DNA of 64,000 nt, taken from Theropithecus gelada. Lineage: Eukaryota; Chordata; Mammalia; Primates; Cercopithecidae. The position numbers and the translations under genes are program-made. The notes beneath the pieces were generated by a model. That model had not been told where the DNA came from and ran no database searches. It worked only from the letters and a program-made list of their open reading frames with translations. Below, piece after piece: positions 45,389 through 56,127 of this stretch; position 1 is the stretch's first letter; each line of letters starts with the position of its first letter. The stretch is from positions 89,209,451 through 89,273,450 of the forward strand of contig NC_037668.1 in NCBI RefSeq assembly GCF_003255815.1, read 5' to 3'.

Positions 45389-45951
45389 AAAAAGATAAAA
45401 TAATTTTTTAAAACTACAAACTTTGTTTCTCAACATGAGCTCCATCAATTTCAAGACATTTTTGTGAGGGATGATCGCAGTCATTCAGTCCATCCCTTGA
45501 GAACTGAGGGTCCCAGAAATTTAATCGTGTCAGTGCAGTCTTTCTTACATTATTAACTGGACAAAAATGGGTACCCTTTAAATATTCTTTTAAGATTAGG
45601 AGAGGAAAGGAAGTCAGAAAGAGTCATAGCAGGACTGTGATGTGGATGCCTAATGATATCCCACTGAAACTCTTAGAAAGTTTGCCCTTGTTTGAGGAGA
45701 GGAATGAGCAGGAGCACTGTCATGCTGGAAAATGCCTCTCTGGTGAAGCTTTCCTGAGCTTTCCTGAGTGTTCTGTGAACACTTTGGCTAACTTTCTCCA
45801 AACACTCTCATAGTAAGCAGATGTTACTGTTCTTTGTCTCTCCAGAACGTCAACAAGCAAAATGCCTTGAGCATCCCCCCAAAACTGTTGCCATGACCTT
45901 TACTCTTGACTAGAACAGTTTTGCTTTGACTACACACTTCTACTTCTTCAC

Positions 45952-46248
45952 TTTTTTTTTTTTTTGAGAGACAAGGTCTCATTCTGTTCCGTAGGCCAGA
46001 GTGCAGTGGCATGATCACAGGTCACTGAAACTTCTGCTCCCTCAGCTTAAGCAATCCTCCTACTTCAGGCTTCTGAGTACCTGGGACTACGAGAGTGCAC
46101 CACCATGCCTGGCTAATTTTTTCTATTTTTGTAGAGATGGAGTCTTGCTATATTGCCTAGGCTGGTCTCAAACTTCTGGGCCCAAGTGATCCTCCCACCT
46201 CAGCCTCCCAAAGTGCTGGGATTGCAGGTGTGATTCACTGTGCCTGGC
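45952..46248 (-). mobile_element. Alu, minus strand, in mariner transposase
   Basis: The T-tract at 45952 is followed by GAGAGACAAGGTCTCATTC and the element ends GTGCCTGGC. ACACTTCTAC upstream and ACACTCCTAC downstream look like the target-site duplication. It cuts the transposase between the first catalytic block and KVMATV. High divergence suggests an AluJ. Confidence 0.93.
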
Positions 46249-46676
46249 ACACTCCTACCTGCTGGTAGCCATTGCTTTGCTTGTGCTTTGTCTTCAGGAT
46301 CATACTGGTAAAGCCGTGTCTCATCTCCTGTTACAGTTCTTCGAAGATGTGCTTCAGAGCCTTCATCCCACTTGTTTAAAATTTCCATTGAAAGCTCTGC
46401 TCTTGTCTGCAGCTGATCTGTTTTGGCACCCATTGAGTGGAACAGGTGACTCAACTGTAATTTTTCACTCTGAGAATTGTGTAAGCTGAACCAGTTGAGA
46501 TGTCTATGAGGTTGGCTATTTTTTGTGCTGTTAACCATTTGTCCTCCTCATTTAGAGCATGAACTGGGTTCATTTTTTTCCTCACAAATTGATGTGTACA
46601 GTCAGCCACTATAGGCTTATCTTCAACATTATTTCTTTCCTTCTTAAAATGAGTCAACCATTCGCAGCCTGCTGAT

Positions 46677-46968
46677 TTCTTTTTCTTAGAGACAGGGTCT
46701 TGCTCTGTCACCCTGGCTGGAGTGCAGTGGCCCAATCCCAGCTCACTGCAGCCTCTGCCTCCCGGGTTTAGACAATTCTCATGTCTCAGCCACCTGAGTA
46801 GCTGAGATTACAGGTGTGCACCACCACGCCCAGCTAATTTTTGTATTTTTAGTAGAGATGGGGTTTTGCCATGTTGGCCAGTCTGGTCCTGAACTCCTGG
46901 CTCCAAGTGATCCGCCCACCTCAGCCTCCCAAGTGCTGGGATTGCAGGTATGAGCCACCACACTTGGC
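46677..46968 (-). mobile_element. Alu, minus strand, in mariner HTH region
   Basis: The element runs from TTTCTTTTTCTTAGAGACAG to CACACTTGGCC in the order of a reverse-complemented Alu dimer. It separates the first from the second helix-turn-helix portion of the mariner fossil. Confidence 0.93.
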
Positions 46969-47275
46969 CTAGACTACTTATTACTGGGGGGTATTGTTCC
47001 CATAAACTTTTTGGGTTGCATCAGTGATCTCACCATTCTTCCATCCAAGCTTCACCATACATTTGTTACTTCTTGCTTTCATTTCAGCAGAATTCGTGCT
47101 GCTCTGATAGGGCTCTTTTAAAACTAATGTCTTATCCTTCTTAGTGCCTCAAACTAGATCCTATTCAACCATGTTATAACCAGTTAGTATGAGTTGATTT
47201 TGGTGTAAACATTTTGAAAATCATGCATAGTTTTTTCCTAATACACATTTTCCATGAACTTTTTGAAGACTTATC

Positions 47276-48381
47276 GTATTTCCCTGGCTCCCTCTGGTTC
47301 TCCTCTGGCTGGTGGCATTCCTCAACAGAAGGCCACAGCTCCTCTCAAGATGGGTCTCTGGACCCGAATTTCTCCTTCTACTTTCTAATAACTGCTCCCT
47401 CCCTCATTCCTTCAGGCCTGGGGTAGTAAAAGCTCTGGGGGTACTGCTCTGTCCTTTGTATTCTCCCTTACATCTTGTCCACACTTTTGTAAAAAGTCTC
47501 TGTATTAAGCCCCTCTCAAACCATCTTGAGTTGTATGTGCCATCTGTTCCCTGACAGAGAGATCAAGCCAGAGCAGGCTTCCGGAATCTTCTTTCTCCTG
47601 AAACTCCAGCAGAGGCTCAGATTTATTCACATGATAGATGTCAAAACCATAAATTTTCCCATCTTAGTTTATCCTAGACTCAGAAGGCTGGACTCAACCT
47701 TCAAAGGTCACTGAAGTCCATTTCTCTGCCTCCAGCTAGGAATCCCGCCTCCACCCCCACCCTGACTGCTCCTGTCAGAGGGAAGTACATCTTATTCTGA
47801 AGATCTCCAGGTAGGGAGATACCATAACTCACTCATGTGTCTTCGGCCTCCTTGCCTGATAAATCTCCCTCCTGTCTAACAGGAACCCCTCATGTTACAG
47901 GTGAAGCCCATTTCCTTTGTCTGTTCCTTGGCAAGAGCTGAAATAAGATCCTTCATTCTTTGAAAATAGGCATTAAATCATCCTTGCCCTTCTCCGGCTC
48001 TGAAGTGCAGATCAATGAAGGCAGACAATTGGCACATGTTAGTCTCAAGCAGTCAACCTGGACGTTCTAGAGGAACCCTACTCTGTAACTAACATTTACA
48101 CGAATGGGTTTGAAAGGTTTATCCGAGGCAGAAGGGAAAGATGGAGCCAAAATCTCTGAAGGAAAAAAAAAATGGCTAGAATGGGTTTCTGACAGAAGTG
48201 ATGGTGAATTCTTCTTTTTCAATTTACTTTTATCTTATTGGCCATTTATCCTCTTCCTATTATCCAAACCCTGAATTCTGGAGGGTGCTGGTTTGCTGCT
48301 ATTGACCAGCCCTGACAAAGGCTGCCACTCTGTGAACAGAAATCTGCAGGCAGTTCCCCTCAGCTCTGCCTTCAGACCTTT
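47276..48381. other. Intergenic sequence, nothing recognised
   Basis: About 1.1 kb right of the mariner carries no gene or repeat that I can name. Confidence 0.5.
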
Positions 48382-48780
48382 CTGTATTTGTCTGCTCGGG
48401 CTTTCATAACAAACAACTACAGACTGAGTGGCTTCAACACAGAAGTGTATTTATTCACGGGTCTGGAAGGCCACAGGCTGGAAGTCCAATGTCAAGGTGT
48501 TGGTAGGTTTGCTTTCTTCTTGGGCCTCTCTCCTTGGCTTGCAGATGGCGGCCTTCTCTCTAAGTTCTCACATGACCTTTTTTCTCTGCCTGCAAATCCC
48601 TGGTGTCTCTGGTATCTTTCTTTGTGTCCGAATGTCTTCTTATAAGGACATCAGTGGAATTAGCCCCTAGCTCACAACAGCCTCATTTTAATTTAATCAC
48701 CTCTTTATATGACTTATCTCCAAATATCTTTGGAGGCACTGGGAATTCAACATATGACCTGATTCAATCCATTATACTCT
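48382..48780 (-). repeat. MLT1 solo LTR (ERVL-MaLR)
   Basis: The + strand shows the reverse complement of an MLT1 LTR: a CTCGGGCTTTCATAACAAAC end, TATTTATTCACGGGTCTGGA, AGGCCACAGGCTGGAAGTCC, TTATAAGGACATCAG and a CATATGACCTGATTCAATCC end. No internal retroviral sequence adjoins it. Confidence 0.8.
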
Positions 48781-48955
48781 GCTTCTTCTCTTCAGCAATC
48801 TCCCCCTAACTGGCTTTCAATGGACTTGAACTGAGCCAGCCATGAACCAGGAACAGCAGTAAAACGTAGAATCTGATAAACCTCATAGCCCACAGACCAC
48901 TGCTTTAAAACAAATTATACTAAAATTCAAAAATGTCTCCCCTAAATCTTGATGT

Positions 48956-49024
48956 ACACATATACATTCACATGCATGCACGTGTGTGTGAGTGCACGTG
49001 TGTGTGCACGCACACACACACATA
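48956..49024. repeat. Alternating purine-pyrimidine (CA/TG/CG) tract
   Basis: About 65 bp of almost strict purine-pyrimidine alternation includes ATGCATGCACGTGTGTGTG and GTGTGTGCACGCACACAC. The second forms a hairpin with 7-bp arms. Such sequence is prone to form Z-DNA. Confidence 0.85.
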
Positions 49025-49234
49025 CAATCCCAGTTGTTTGTTTTAAAGCATTTACCTGGATTATTAAAGTGTTCTCTAATCTCATACACTTTGTTTTATT
49101 CTCATTCCTAGATTGGTAAACTCAATCACATGGGATTTCAGCCTATTCCTACAAAAGCATACATGGCTGATGTATCAGCCCCTTCTCATTCCTACATCAT
49201 TTAGATGTCCAGCCTTGAAACCCAACAGTCAACA

Positions 49235-49420
49235 CTATAGAGGGTGCTTAACTTGTGTCACGGGGTTATCTCATTTAATCATTTAATCCTTCCGGTAACC
49301 TAGCAGTGTAGAAACTAGGAGTTCCATTCAATAAACGAAGAAACTATAAGACACAGAAAAATTAAAGTCATGCAACTGGAAAGCATGAATCCCGAGGGCT
49401 CACCTCTGAGCCCCAAAAGC
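49235..49420 (-). repeat. MIR SINE remnant
   Basis: Antisense MIR order is weak but visible: GGTTATCTCATTTAATCATT, CCGGTAACCTAGCAGTGTAG, AAGAAACTATAAGACACAG and GTCATGCAACTGGAAAG. Confidence 0.65.
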
Positions 49421-49974
49421 TGAGTAAAATTTATTTAGACAAAGAGTTGCTATCAGCTAATACTATTGAATACTTGCACCCCAAAATGCTCATAATTAGG
49501 ACTTGTAGATACCTCACAATCCTTCAGTGCTTTCAGAATAATTGAGAAAAGCTCTGAATAATGTTAACACTACTAGAATAAGCTAAACTTTTAAAGAAAT
49601 TTTTGTCCTTTGGGAGTGGGTGGCCAGTACATGAACCATCAACTGAATTGTTGGTTACCTGAGCACCACTTTCAGAGTGTGGGGGGCTTTCAGTGGGTGA
49701 AAGGAGAACATGATCCCTGAGGGCACACACCCATGCCTGCTACACTGTGCGGGGGGAGTCCTGGTCCTTCAGGAGCCCCCTACATGTTCAGTCAGGGCAA
49801 ATCCTCAGCGATTGCACAGAGAACCAGGAATTTGCCCTCAGCACAGCAAGAGGAAGTCAGAGATTCCTACTCTTGGCCCATTGTCCCCTTGAGTGACTTG
49901 AGCCTCATCATCTCCTGGGAGAGAAAATACACGGGATCTGGACTTAACAGTGGAGTTTGGAGCTGAGAGGTTGT
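49421..49974. other. Intergenic sequence, nothing recognised
   Basis: No gene or nameable repeat is seen. Confidence 0.5.
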
Positions 49975-50500
49975 ATTAGTCAGGATTCTCCAGAGAAACA
50001 GAATCAATAGAATAAATATCTATATTTATATCTGTATCTGGAAAGAGATAAGGTGTGGGCTCACACAATTATGGAGGCTAAGATGTCCTACCATCTACCC
50101 TCTGCAAGCAGAGGCCCAGGAAAGCTGGTGGTGTAGTTCAACAGCCTGAGAGCCAGAGGCTGATGGTGGAGATTCCAGTTCAAGTCTGAGGGTCTGAGAA
50201 CCAGGAGTGCCAGGGGCGAGAGAAAATGGATGTCCCAGCTCAAGCCATCAGGCAGATAGCTAATTCACCCCTCCTCGGCCCTCTTGTGCTATTATACTAC
50301 CCTCAATAGACCCTCAATGGATTGGATGATATCCACCCACATTAGGGAGGGCCGTCTGCTTTACTAAATTTACAGTTCAAACGTTAATCTCTTCTGGAAA
50401 CACCTCCACAGACACAGCCAGAAATCCTGTTTAACCAGGTACCAGATCGTCCTGTGATCCAGTCAAGCTGACAAACAATGTGAACTATCACAGAGGTAAC
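49975..50500 (-). repeat. LTR-type repeat, minus orientation
   Basis: TATTAGTCAGGATTCTCCAG, AGAAACAGAATCAATAGAAT, TTATGGAGGCTAAGATGTCC and CCAGTCAAGCTGACAAACAA belong to a widely dispersed primate/mammal repeat that looks like a solo LTR read in reverse. I cannot confirm the family. A (TATC)-like tract lies near 50015-50040. Confidence 0.55.
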
Positions 50501-50503
50501 ACA

Positions 50504-50895
50504 GTAGTCCCCCCTTATCCATGGGGAATGGATTCCAAGACACCCTCATCCCACCATGGATGCCTGAGACCCGGGAGAGTACCGACCCCTATAGACACTA
50601 TGTTTGCCTGAGACCCGGGAGAGTACCGACCCCTATAGACACTATGTTTTTTCCTGTACAGTAATGGGCAGGTAGCATCCACTGTGTGGATCCACTGGAC
50701 AAAGGGATAATGCACAGCCTGAGCAGGGTGGTGCAGGATGGCTTGAGATTATATCATGCCACTCAGAACAAGACACAATGTTAAACTTACAAATTGTTTA
50801 CTTCTGGAATTTTTCATTTGATATTTTCATTCTGTGGTTGACCATGAGTAATTAAAACTGGGAAAAGTGAAACCTGTAGACAAGGGAGGACATTG
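50504..50895. mobile_element. MER2-like non-autonomous Tigger element
   Basis: The ends are inverted repeats: CAGTAGTCCCCCCTTATCC on the left and a decayed counterpart (CCTGTAGACAAGGGAGGAC) on the right. Between them the text (TTTTTCATTTGATATTTTC, GTTGACCATGAGTAATTAAA) is that of a short pogo/Tigger derivative. It has no transposase. A perfect 44-bp direct duplication sits inside (50562-50605 and 50606-50649). Confidence 0.75.
50562..50649. repeat. Perfect 44-bp tandem duplication
   Basis: Two identical 44-bp units, each starting GCCTGAGACCCGGGAG and ending CACTATGTTT, lie head to tail inside the Tigger-derived element. With no differences between an element tens of millions of years old, the duplication must be recent, or the assembly has duplicated the segment. 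Confidence 0.97.
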
Positions 50896-50897
50896 CT

Positions 50898-51088
50898 AAC
50901 TGTTCAGCAGCCCTCAGGTGTCTCTTCTTGTAAGATCACTAATCCCATCACGAGGGCCTCATCCTCAAGACTTCATCTAACCCTAATTACCTCTAAAAGG
51001 CCCCATCGCCAAATACCATTGCCCTGGGGGTTAGGACATCAGTATATGAATTTGGGAAGGTGCAAACACTCCACCCATAACAGTAACA
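50898..51088 (-). repeat. MLT1 LTR fragment
   Basis: ACTAATCCCATCACGAGGGC, CTTCATCTAACCCTAATTAC, AAAGGCCCCATCGCCAAATA and GGGGGTTAGGACATCAGTAT match the reverse complement of the 5' half of MLT1. The other half is absent. Confidence 0.8.
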
Positions 51089-51091
51089 TGG

Positions 51092-52125
51092 TTTACATAT
51101 AAAAATCAATTATATTTCTATGTGATGGTAATGAACAATTCTAATCTAATTTTTATAGTATCATTTACAAGTACAAAACACTTAGGTATAAATCTAATAA
51201 AATATGGTTAGTATGTATATTCTGAAAACCCAAAACAATGATGAAAGAAATTAACTAAGACCTAAAAATGTGGAGAAATACACCATATTCTTGGATTGGA
51301 AGACAATATTGTTAAGATGTCAATTCTCTAGAAATTGATCTGTAGAGTCAAGATGTTCTTAATAAATATCTCAGGACATTTTTTATAGATATCAACAATC
51401 TGATTTCAAGATTTATATTTTTGAAAATGCACTGGAATAACCAAAAGACTTTTGAAAGAAAGGAACAAAGTTGGAGCACTCACACTACCTGATTTCAAGT
51501 CTTGCTATAAAGCTACAATTATCAAGACGGGGCAGTATTGGCAAAAGAATACACATATAGATCAATGGAACAGAGCAGAGTCTAGAAATAGATCCACACA
51601 GTGTAGTCAACTGATTTCTGAAAGAGGTGCAAAGGCAATTCAATGGAGAATTGTCTCTTCAACAAATGGTGCTGGAAAATTGGGCATCACATGCAAAAAG
51701 AAGAAAGAGGAGAACAGCCTCTATTCTACTTTATGCTTTGTACAAAATTTATTTCAAAATGGATTATAGAACTAAATATAAAACCTAAAATTATAAAACT
51801 TCTAGAATAAAATATCCTACAAAGTCTTTGTGACTCTGGGTTATGCTTCTCAGATATAAGAGCAAAAGCATCAAGGATGATACATTGGCTTTATTAAAAC
51901 TAAAGTATTTTTCTTGTCAAAAGACACTGTTAAGAGATGGAAAAGACAAGTCACAGGCTGAAAAAATTTTTTCAAAACAAGTATACAACGAGGAACTTGT
52001 ATCTAGAATACTTAAAGAACCCTCAAATCTGAACAATAATAAAAACAAACAACCCAATTAAAAATAAGCAAAAGATTTCAATAGACACTTTGTCAAAGAA
52101 GTAGAATAATTTTTACTGTTTGTAA
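51092..52125 (+). repeat. L1 ORF2 C-terminal fragment
   Basis: In one frame near 51452 the text GALTLPDFKSCYKA then IDQWNRAE is the C-terminal part of L1 ORF2p. The DNA downstream (TCTCTTCAACAAATGGTGCT, then AATAGACACTTTGTC) follows L1 order. Stops and frameshifts break it up, so it is inert. The copy has neither the 5' half nor the L1 3' tail. Confidence 0.85.
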
Positions 52126-52370
52126 ATTTTTTTAATTTAAAAATTTAAGAGATTTAGTTAAACTATAACTTGAATAACATGTTGTAGTTAAGAATGCATG
52201 TATTACCAAATAAAAAAGGATGAAATCATTGCATAAAGAACCCAACTCAAAAAAATTTTTTAAACCACTAAATTATGCCCAAGAAAAGTAGACAGAAAAG
52301 ATAAAGAGAAAAAATAATGAAAGAAAACATAAATACACAATATAGATTAAGAAAGCCATGAATTAGTACT
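52126..52370. other. AT-rich linker between L1 and Alu
   Basis: Very A-rich sequence with no clear identity. It may be further decayed L1. Confidence 0.4.
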
Positions 52371-52681
52371 TTTTTGGGGGGGGGCGGGGCACAGAGTCTC
52401 CCTCTGTCACCCTGGCTGGAGTGCAGTGGTGCAATCTCAGCTCACTGCAACTTGACCTTCTGGACTCAGGTAATCCAGTGGCCTCAGCCTCCCGAGTAGC
52501 TGGGACTCTAGGTGCACACCACCACGCCCAGCTAATTTTTTTTTTTTTTTTTGGTATTATTTGTAGAGATGGGGTTTCACCATGTTGCCCAAGCTGGTTT
52601 CAAACTCCTGGGCTCAAGCGATTCACACCCCCTCAGCCTCCCAAAGTGCTTGGATTCTAGACTGAGCCACCATGCCCAGCC
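52371..52681 (-). mobile_element. Alu, minus strand
   Basis: A full minus-strand Alu has a G-rich start (GGGGGGGGCGGGGCACAGAG) in place of a clean T-tract and ends GAGCCACCATGCCCAGCC. An 18-T run fills its middle linker (52539-52552). Confidence 0.93.
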
Positions 52682-52759
52682 ATAAGTTGGTGCTTTAAAA
52701 CACACAATATAATGGAATATTCCCTGAGGAGAATGATTCATCAAAGAGGAATTTAAATG

Positions 52760-53660
52760 CACAAATAAGCAATGTCAGAAATGAAAAGAGGGATGTGCTA
52801 TAGATGTAGTAGCATTACAAATAACAGTAAAAAAAAGCTTATGAACTAGTCTTACCCCAGTAAACAAAAACATTGATCAAATGGGCAAATTTTTTTAAAA
52901 GCCTGACACTAGACTAAATTAAAAATCTGAACCATCCTATCACCATGAAAAAAAATCAAAAATGTTTCCATCCAGAAAACTCCAGGTCCTAATATCTTCA
53001 ATAGTGACAACGACCAAACACTAAAGAAGGAAACGATGCTAATAGTTCATAACTCTTATAAAGAATAAGAAAGAAAGACCTCTCTATTTTACCTGGATAC
53101 CAAAACCTGAAAAGGACATTACAGGAAAGAAAAATTATAGGCTAATCTCATGCACGAACATAGATGCAAAAGTCCTAAACACAATGTTAACATGAAATCC
53201 AGCTTGGTCGGGTGCGGTGGCTCACACCTGTAATCCTAGCACTTTGGGAGGCTGAGGCTGGTGGATTGCCTGAGCTCAGGAGTTTGTGAACACCCTGGGC
53301 AAGATGGTGAAACCTCATTTCTACTAAAATACAAAAAAAATTACCTGGGCATGGTAGTGGGCACCTGTAGTCCCAGCTCCTTGGGAGGCTGAGGCAAGAG
53401 AATCCTTGAGCCGGGGAGGCAGAGGTTGCAGTGCACACCATTGCACTCCAGCCTGGGCAAGACAGAGCAAGACTCTGTCTCAAAAAAAAAAAAAAAAAAA
53501 AAGGAAAAGAAAGATATCCAGCTTTATAGTAAATGGGCATACAACACAATTAGGATGGTTTTATTCCCATAATACAAATGTAATTTAGCATTCAAAAAGC
53601 GAAATAATTCACCGTATAGACAGGATAAAGGAGAATGTTTGCATGTGATAAATCATTGGC
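52760..53660 (+). repeat. L1 ORF2 reverse-transcriptase region, split by an Alu
   Basis: Before the Alu, TATAGGCTAATCTCATGCAC then GAACATAGATGCAAAAGTCC is the L1 reverse-transcriptase region. After it, TAGGATGGTTTTATTCCC and AAATAATTCACCGTATAGAC continue in L1 order. This part of L1 ORF2 lies upstream of the C-terminal piece in an intact element, yet here it is downstream of it. The two are therefore separate insertions or a rearranged one. Confidence 0.75.
53206..53510 (+). mobile_element. Alu, plus strand, in L1
   Basis: The Alu starts GGTCGGGTGCGGTGGCTCAC and ends in a 20-A tail. ATCCAGCTT before it and ATCCAGCTTT after it are the target-site duplication. Internal deletions (GCAGTGCACACC) remove part of the right arm. 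Confidence 0.93.
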
Positions 53661-53803
53661 TTTAGACTTTTATTTTGTGTACCTATCTATATATGTGTTA
53701 TATTTCACACTTTTAAAACATTAATATAATAAACGCATTTAAGGCAGACTAGGCTACCCTGAAATTTACATACCTTTTATAATTAGACATTCTGAACAAT
53801 GTA

Positions 53804-53850
53804 TTAGGTTGGTGCAAAAGTAATTGCTGTTTTTGCCATTACTTTTAATA
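53804..53850 (+). mobile_element. MADE1 (Hsmar1-derived MITE), left half
   Basis: TTAGGTTGGTGCAAAAGTAA then TTGCTGTTTTTGCCATTAC and TTTTAAT match the first 47 bp of the 80-bp MADE1 palindrome. The complementary right half is missing. Full MADE1 palindromes are the source of the miR-548 family; this half cannot fold that hairpin. Confidence 0.93.
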
Positions 53851-55479
53851 CAATTTGTAAAACTAAATTGTTTGGTTAAGCTTGCAAGAAAGAGAAATCA
53901 TGAGGTTCTAGAAAGGCAGTAGAAACTGAGAACATAGCAGAAGCACCTGATGCGGATATTGGAGCAGCCATGCCAGGGGTTGGGAGTTGCAGAGCCAGGA
54001 CAAGTGACAAGGGCTTGAGTGTTAATGCCTGTGTGTGGGATAGCATGTGTAGAAGATTAAGAGCTGAACTTTAGACATTTTAAGCCACAGATGCATGTGA
54101 GACGTTGAAGTCAAGCAGTGAGTTTGTTGTTAAACATCTGAAGTGCAGGAAAAAGAAAATATGTAAGCTTGGGAATCTGGTGCATTGGTTGGGTTTAAAA
54201 ACTGTCTTCAGGAGAGCTTGAACTGCTGTGGCACCCTGCTTTCCTCTGTGTTCACACTCTCCCTGTGAATTTTCTTTCTGTATACCTGTCTTTCTAGACT
54301 TAAAGCAGGGACTGTTTCTGTATCCTTGTTTTGGAGGCCAAGAAAAACAAATAAAATTTTAAAAAACTCCATCAACATGATTATTAAACCAGTGGTGATT
54401 TTGTCAAGCGGCAGGAAGTCAAGCACGAATTTAGTCAGGTAACAGACATACTGGAAAAGCAAGTGAGCCTGGAGAGGAGGGCAGAATGTACTGGAAAAGG
54501 GAGAGATGGGCTTCCAAGGAGCCACCTGGAAGCCATAGAGGCAGGAGTGGACACTGACAACAGAGCACCTCCAGAGAAGAGCAGGTTGGTGCTACTTGGG
54601 TCCAAGACTGCTCTCTTCCTTCTAGGGTGTGACATGTGGTTCTCAGGAAGCACAGTGTGGTTGAAGGATTAGTTAGGAAAGTCCCTCTACGTCCTACCAC
54701 CTCCACCCTGGCCCCATGTGCCCGTGGGGCTATGATGGGAACAACCCACACCCTAAAATAGGATCCAAATTCCTTCTTCTTTTGTCATCAAAGCTGCATC
54801 TACTTTGCTCAAGCAAGTCAGGGAATCTCTGTGTCTTGATTCCATAAATCTGCTTTCAAATTGCTCCAGCCACCTCTCCCTGGGTCTGTGAAAGGTCATT
54901 CAGAGTCCCTCCTTTGAGAGGGGGGGAAACCACCCAGCAGATGAAAGGAACATCACTACATTCCAAGCTCATGGGCATGCCAGGTGCTTGCTGCAAGAGC
55001 TGTTCCTGACTCACCTTGCTTTCTGAATGGCAATTCACGTCTTTGCCAATTCCTTGGAATCCCTCAATTGCCACACCTGGCAAATCAAAAATCAAAGTAA
55101 TTCACCATAATATGCATCTGCAGGTGGGGCAGTGGAAGGTCAGGGAGTAGAAGGTGGGGGCAAGAAGGGTGTGGTGGGCACAAGGTTTATAGTCCAGGGG
55201 GTGCTTCTTGACCGACTGGTCTTGGTCCTCATAGAGGTCAAGGCTCTACCAGAAACTGAGCTCCTCACCTGAAAGGAGAATCAGGAAGATCAGTGAGCTA
55301 CATGCTGCTTTTAAATAGCCTGAATATAGCTGGAGGAGGCATGGTTATAATGTTTCTTAAAATGAAAGAAAGGTGGGTGCAAAATAATTGTACAGAGAAT
55401 ATGCTGCAGACTATAGCATGAAGACAACCTCAGCATAGGGGAAAAAAAGACCTGGAGGACATTGGCCAAGATATTATAA
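53851..55479. other. Intergenic sequence, nothing recognised
   Basis: No gene or nameable repeat is seen in 1.6 kb. Overlapping short open frames occur at 54.4-54.75 kb on both strands with no domain-like pattern. Confidence 0.5.
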
Positions 55480-55850
55480 GTGTAATAGGTTCATTGTCCC
55501 ATGTGCAGCAAGTCAATATGCTGAGACACTGGTTGCAGCAGAGAAAGAGGTTTCATCCTGGGACTGCTGAACAAGGAGACGGGAGGAAACCTCACATCTA
55601 TCATTCCAAGGAGTTTGGGGCTAGGGATTTTAAGGGTTTTGGAGTGGGCTGAAGTGTGGAGATCACCAACCAGTCAAAGAGTGCAGGGTGAAGTCATGGG
55701 ACAGGGAGATGACGAAATTGCATTCTCATGCTGATTCAATTCCACCGTGGGGGTTTTCAGACTGGTTGTCCTCAGCTGTTCCGCTGGAATTCAGGATCTG
55801 AAAAACAACTTAAGCAATTCTTAAAAGCTTTATGGTTCTAACATTGGAGA
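55480..55850. repeat. Possible LTR fragment
   Basis: GTGTAATAGGTTCATTGTCC, CATGTGCAGCAAGTCAATAT, GAGAAAGAGGTTTCATCC and TTGGGGCTAGGGATTTTAAG resemble a dispersed retroviral LTR. I cannot name the family or orientation with confidence. Confidence 0.4.
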
Positions 55851-56127
55851 GCCTATCTGTAAGAACAATGAGGATGCAAATGGTCGGTGTCTGGTGCTAC
55901 ACGACTTTCTATTACAAGGAACTGAGCCAAAGCACAGCCTGATTCATGCTTCATTGTAATTCTATTTCTGTCCAAAATGCTTGTTAATCCTGTGAGAACT
56001 GCTTCAATATCACGTTGTATTTTACAAATAATCTGTATAATGTGTATACCTATCCTATTTTCTAAATAAGTCTAAAATGTGTATGCCTATGCTATGTATA
56101 CACTGAAAAATACCAATACACTTTTTA
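55851..56127. other. Intergenic sequence, nothing recognised
   Basis: A short interval with no feature recognised. Confidence 0.5.

Larger units (their letters stand above)
45071..47275 (-). mobile_element. Fossil mariner DNA transposon, split by three Alus
   Basis: On the minus strand the pieces between Alus spell a decayed mariner transposase in correct order. These are an N-terminal helix-turn-helix region (CMVKLGWKNGEITDA, 47.06-46.98 kb), a second HTH part (WLTHFKKERNNVED and STGSAYTIL, about 46.7-46.5 kb), the first catalytic block (TVTGDETRLYQYDPE, about 46.3 kb), KVMATV at 45.9 kb, a mutated HDNAPAHSS block at about 45.7 kb and a degraded PDLAPSD block (HHSPAMTLSDF) at about 45.65 kb. 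Partly matching inverted termini lie at 45071-45105 and 47245-47275 (shared core CTnCAnAAAnTTnCnTGGA). Removing the Alus leaves about 1.35 kb, the family's usual size. Frameshifts and stops are frequent, so no protein is made. Subfamily was not assigned. Confidence 0.85.

Noticed and set aside
46200..46735. Possible domesticated transposase gene
   Set aside because: The mariner blocks are separated by Alus, frameshifts and stops. There is no intact frame joining them.
51452..52061. Protein-like frames resembling reverse transcriptase C-terminus
   Set aside because: They belong to a broken L1 ORF2 fragment, not to a host gene.
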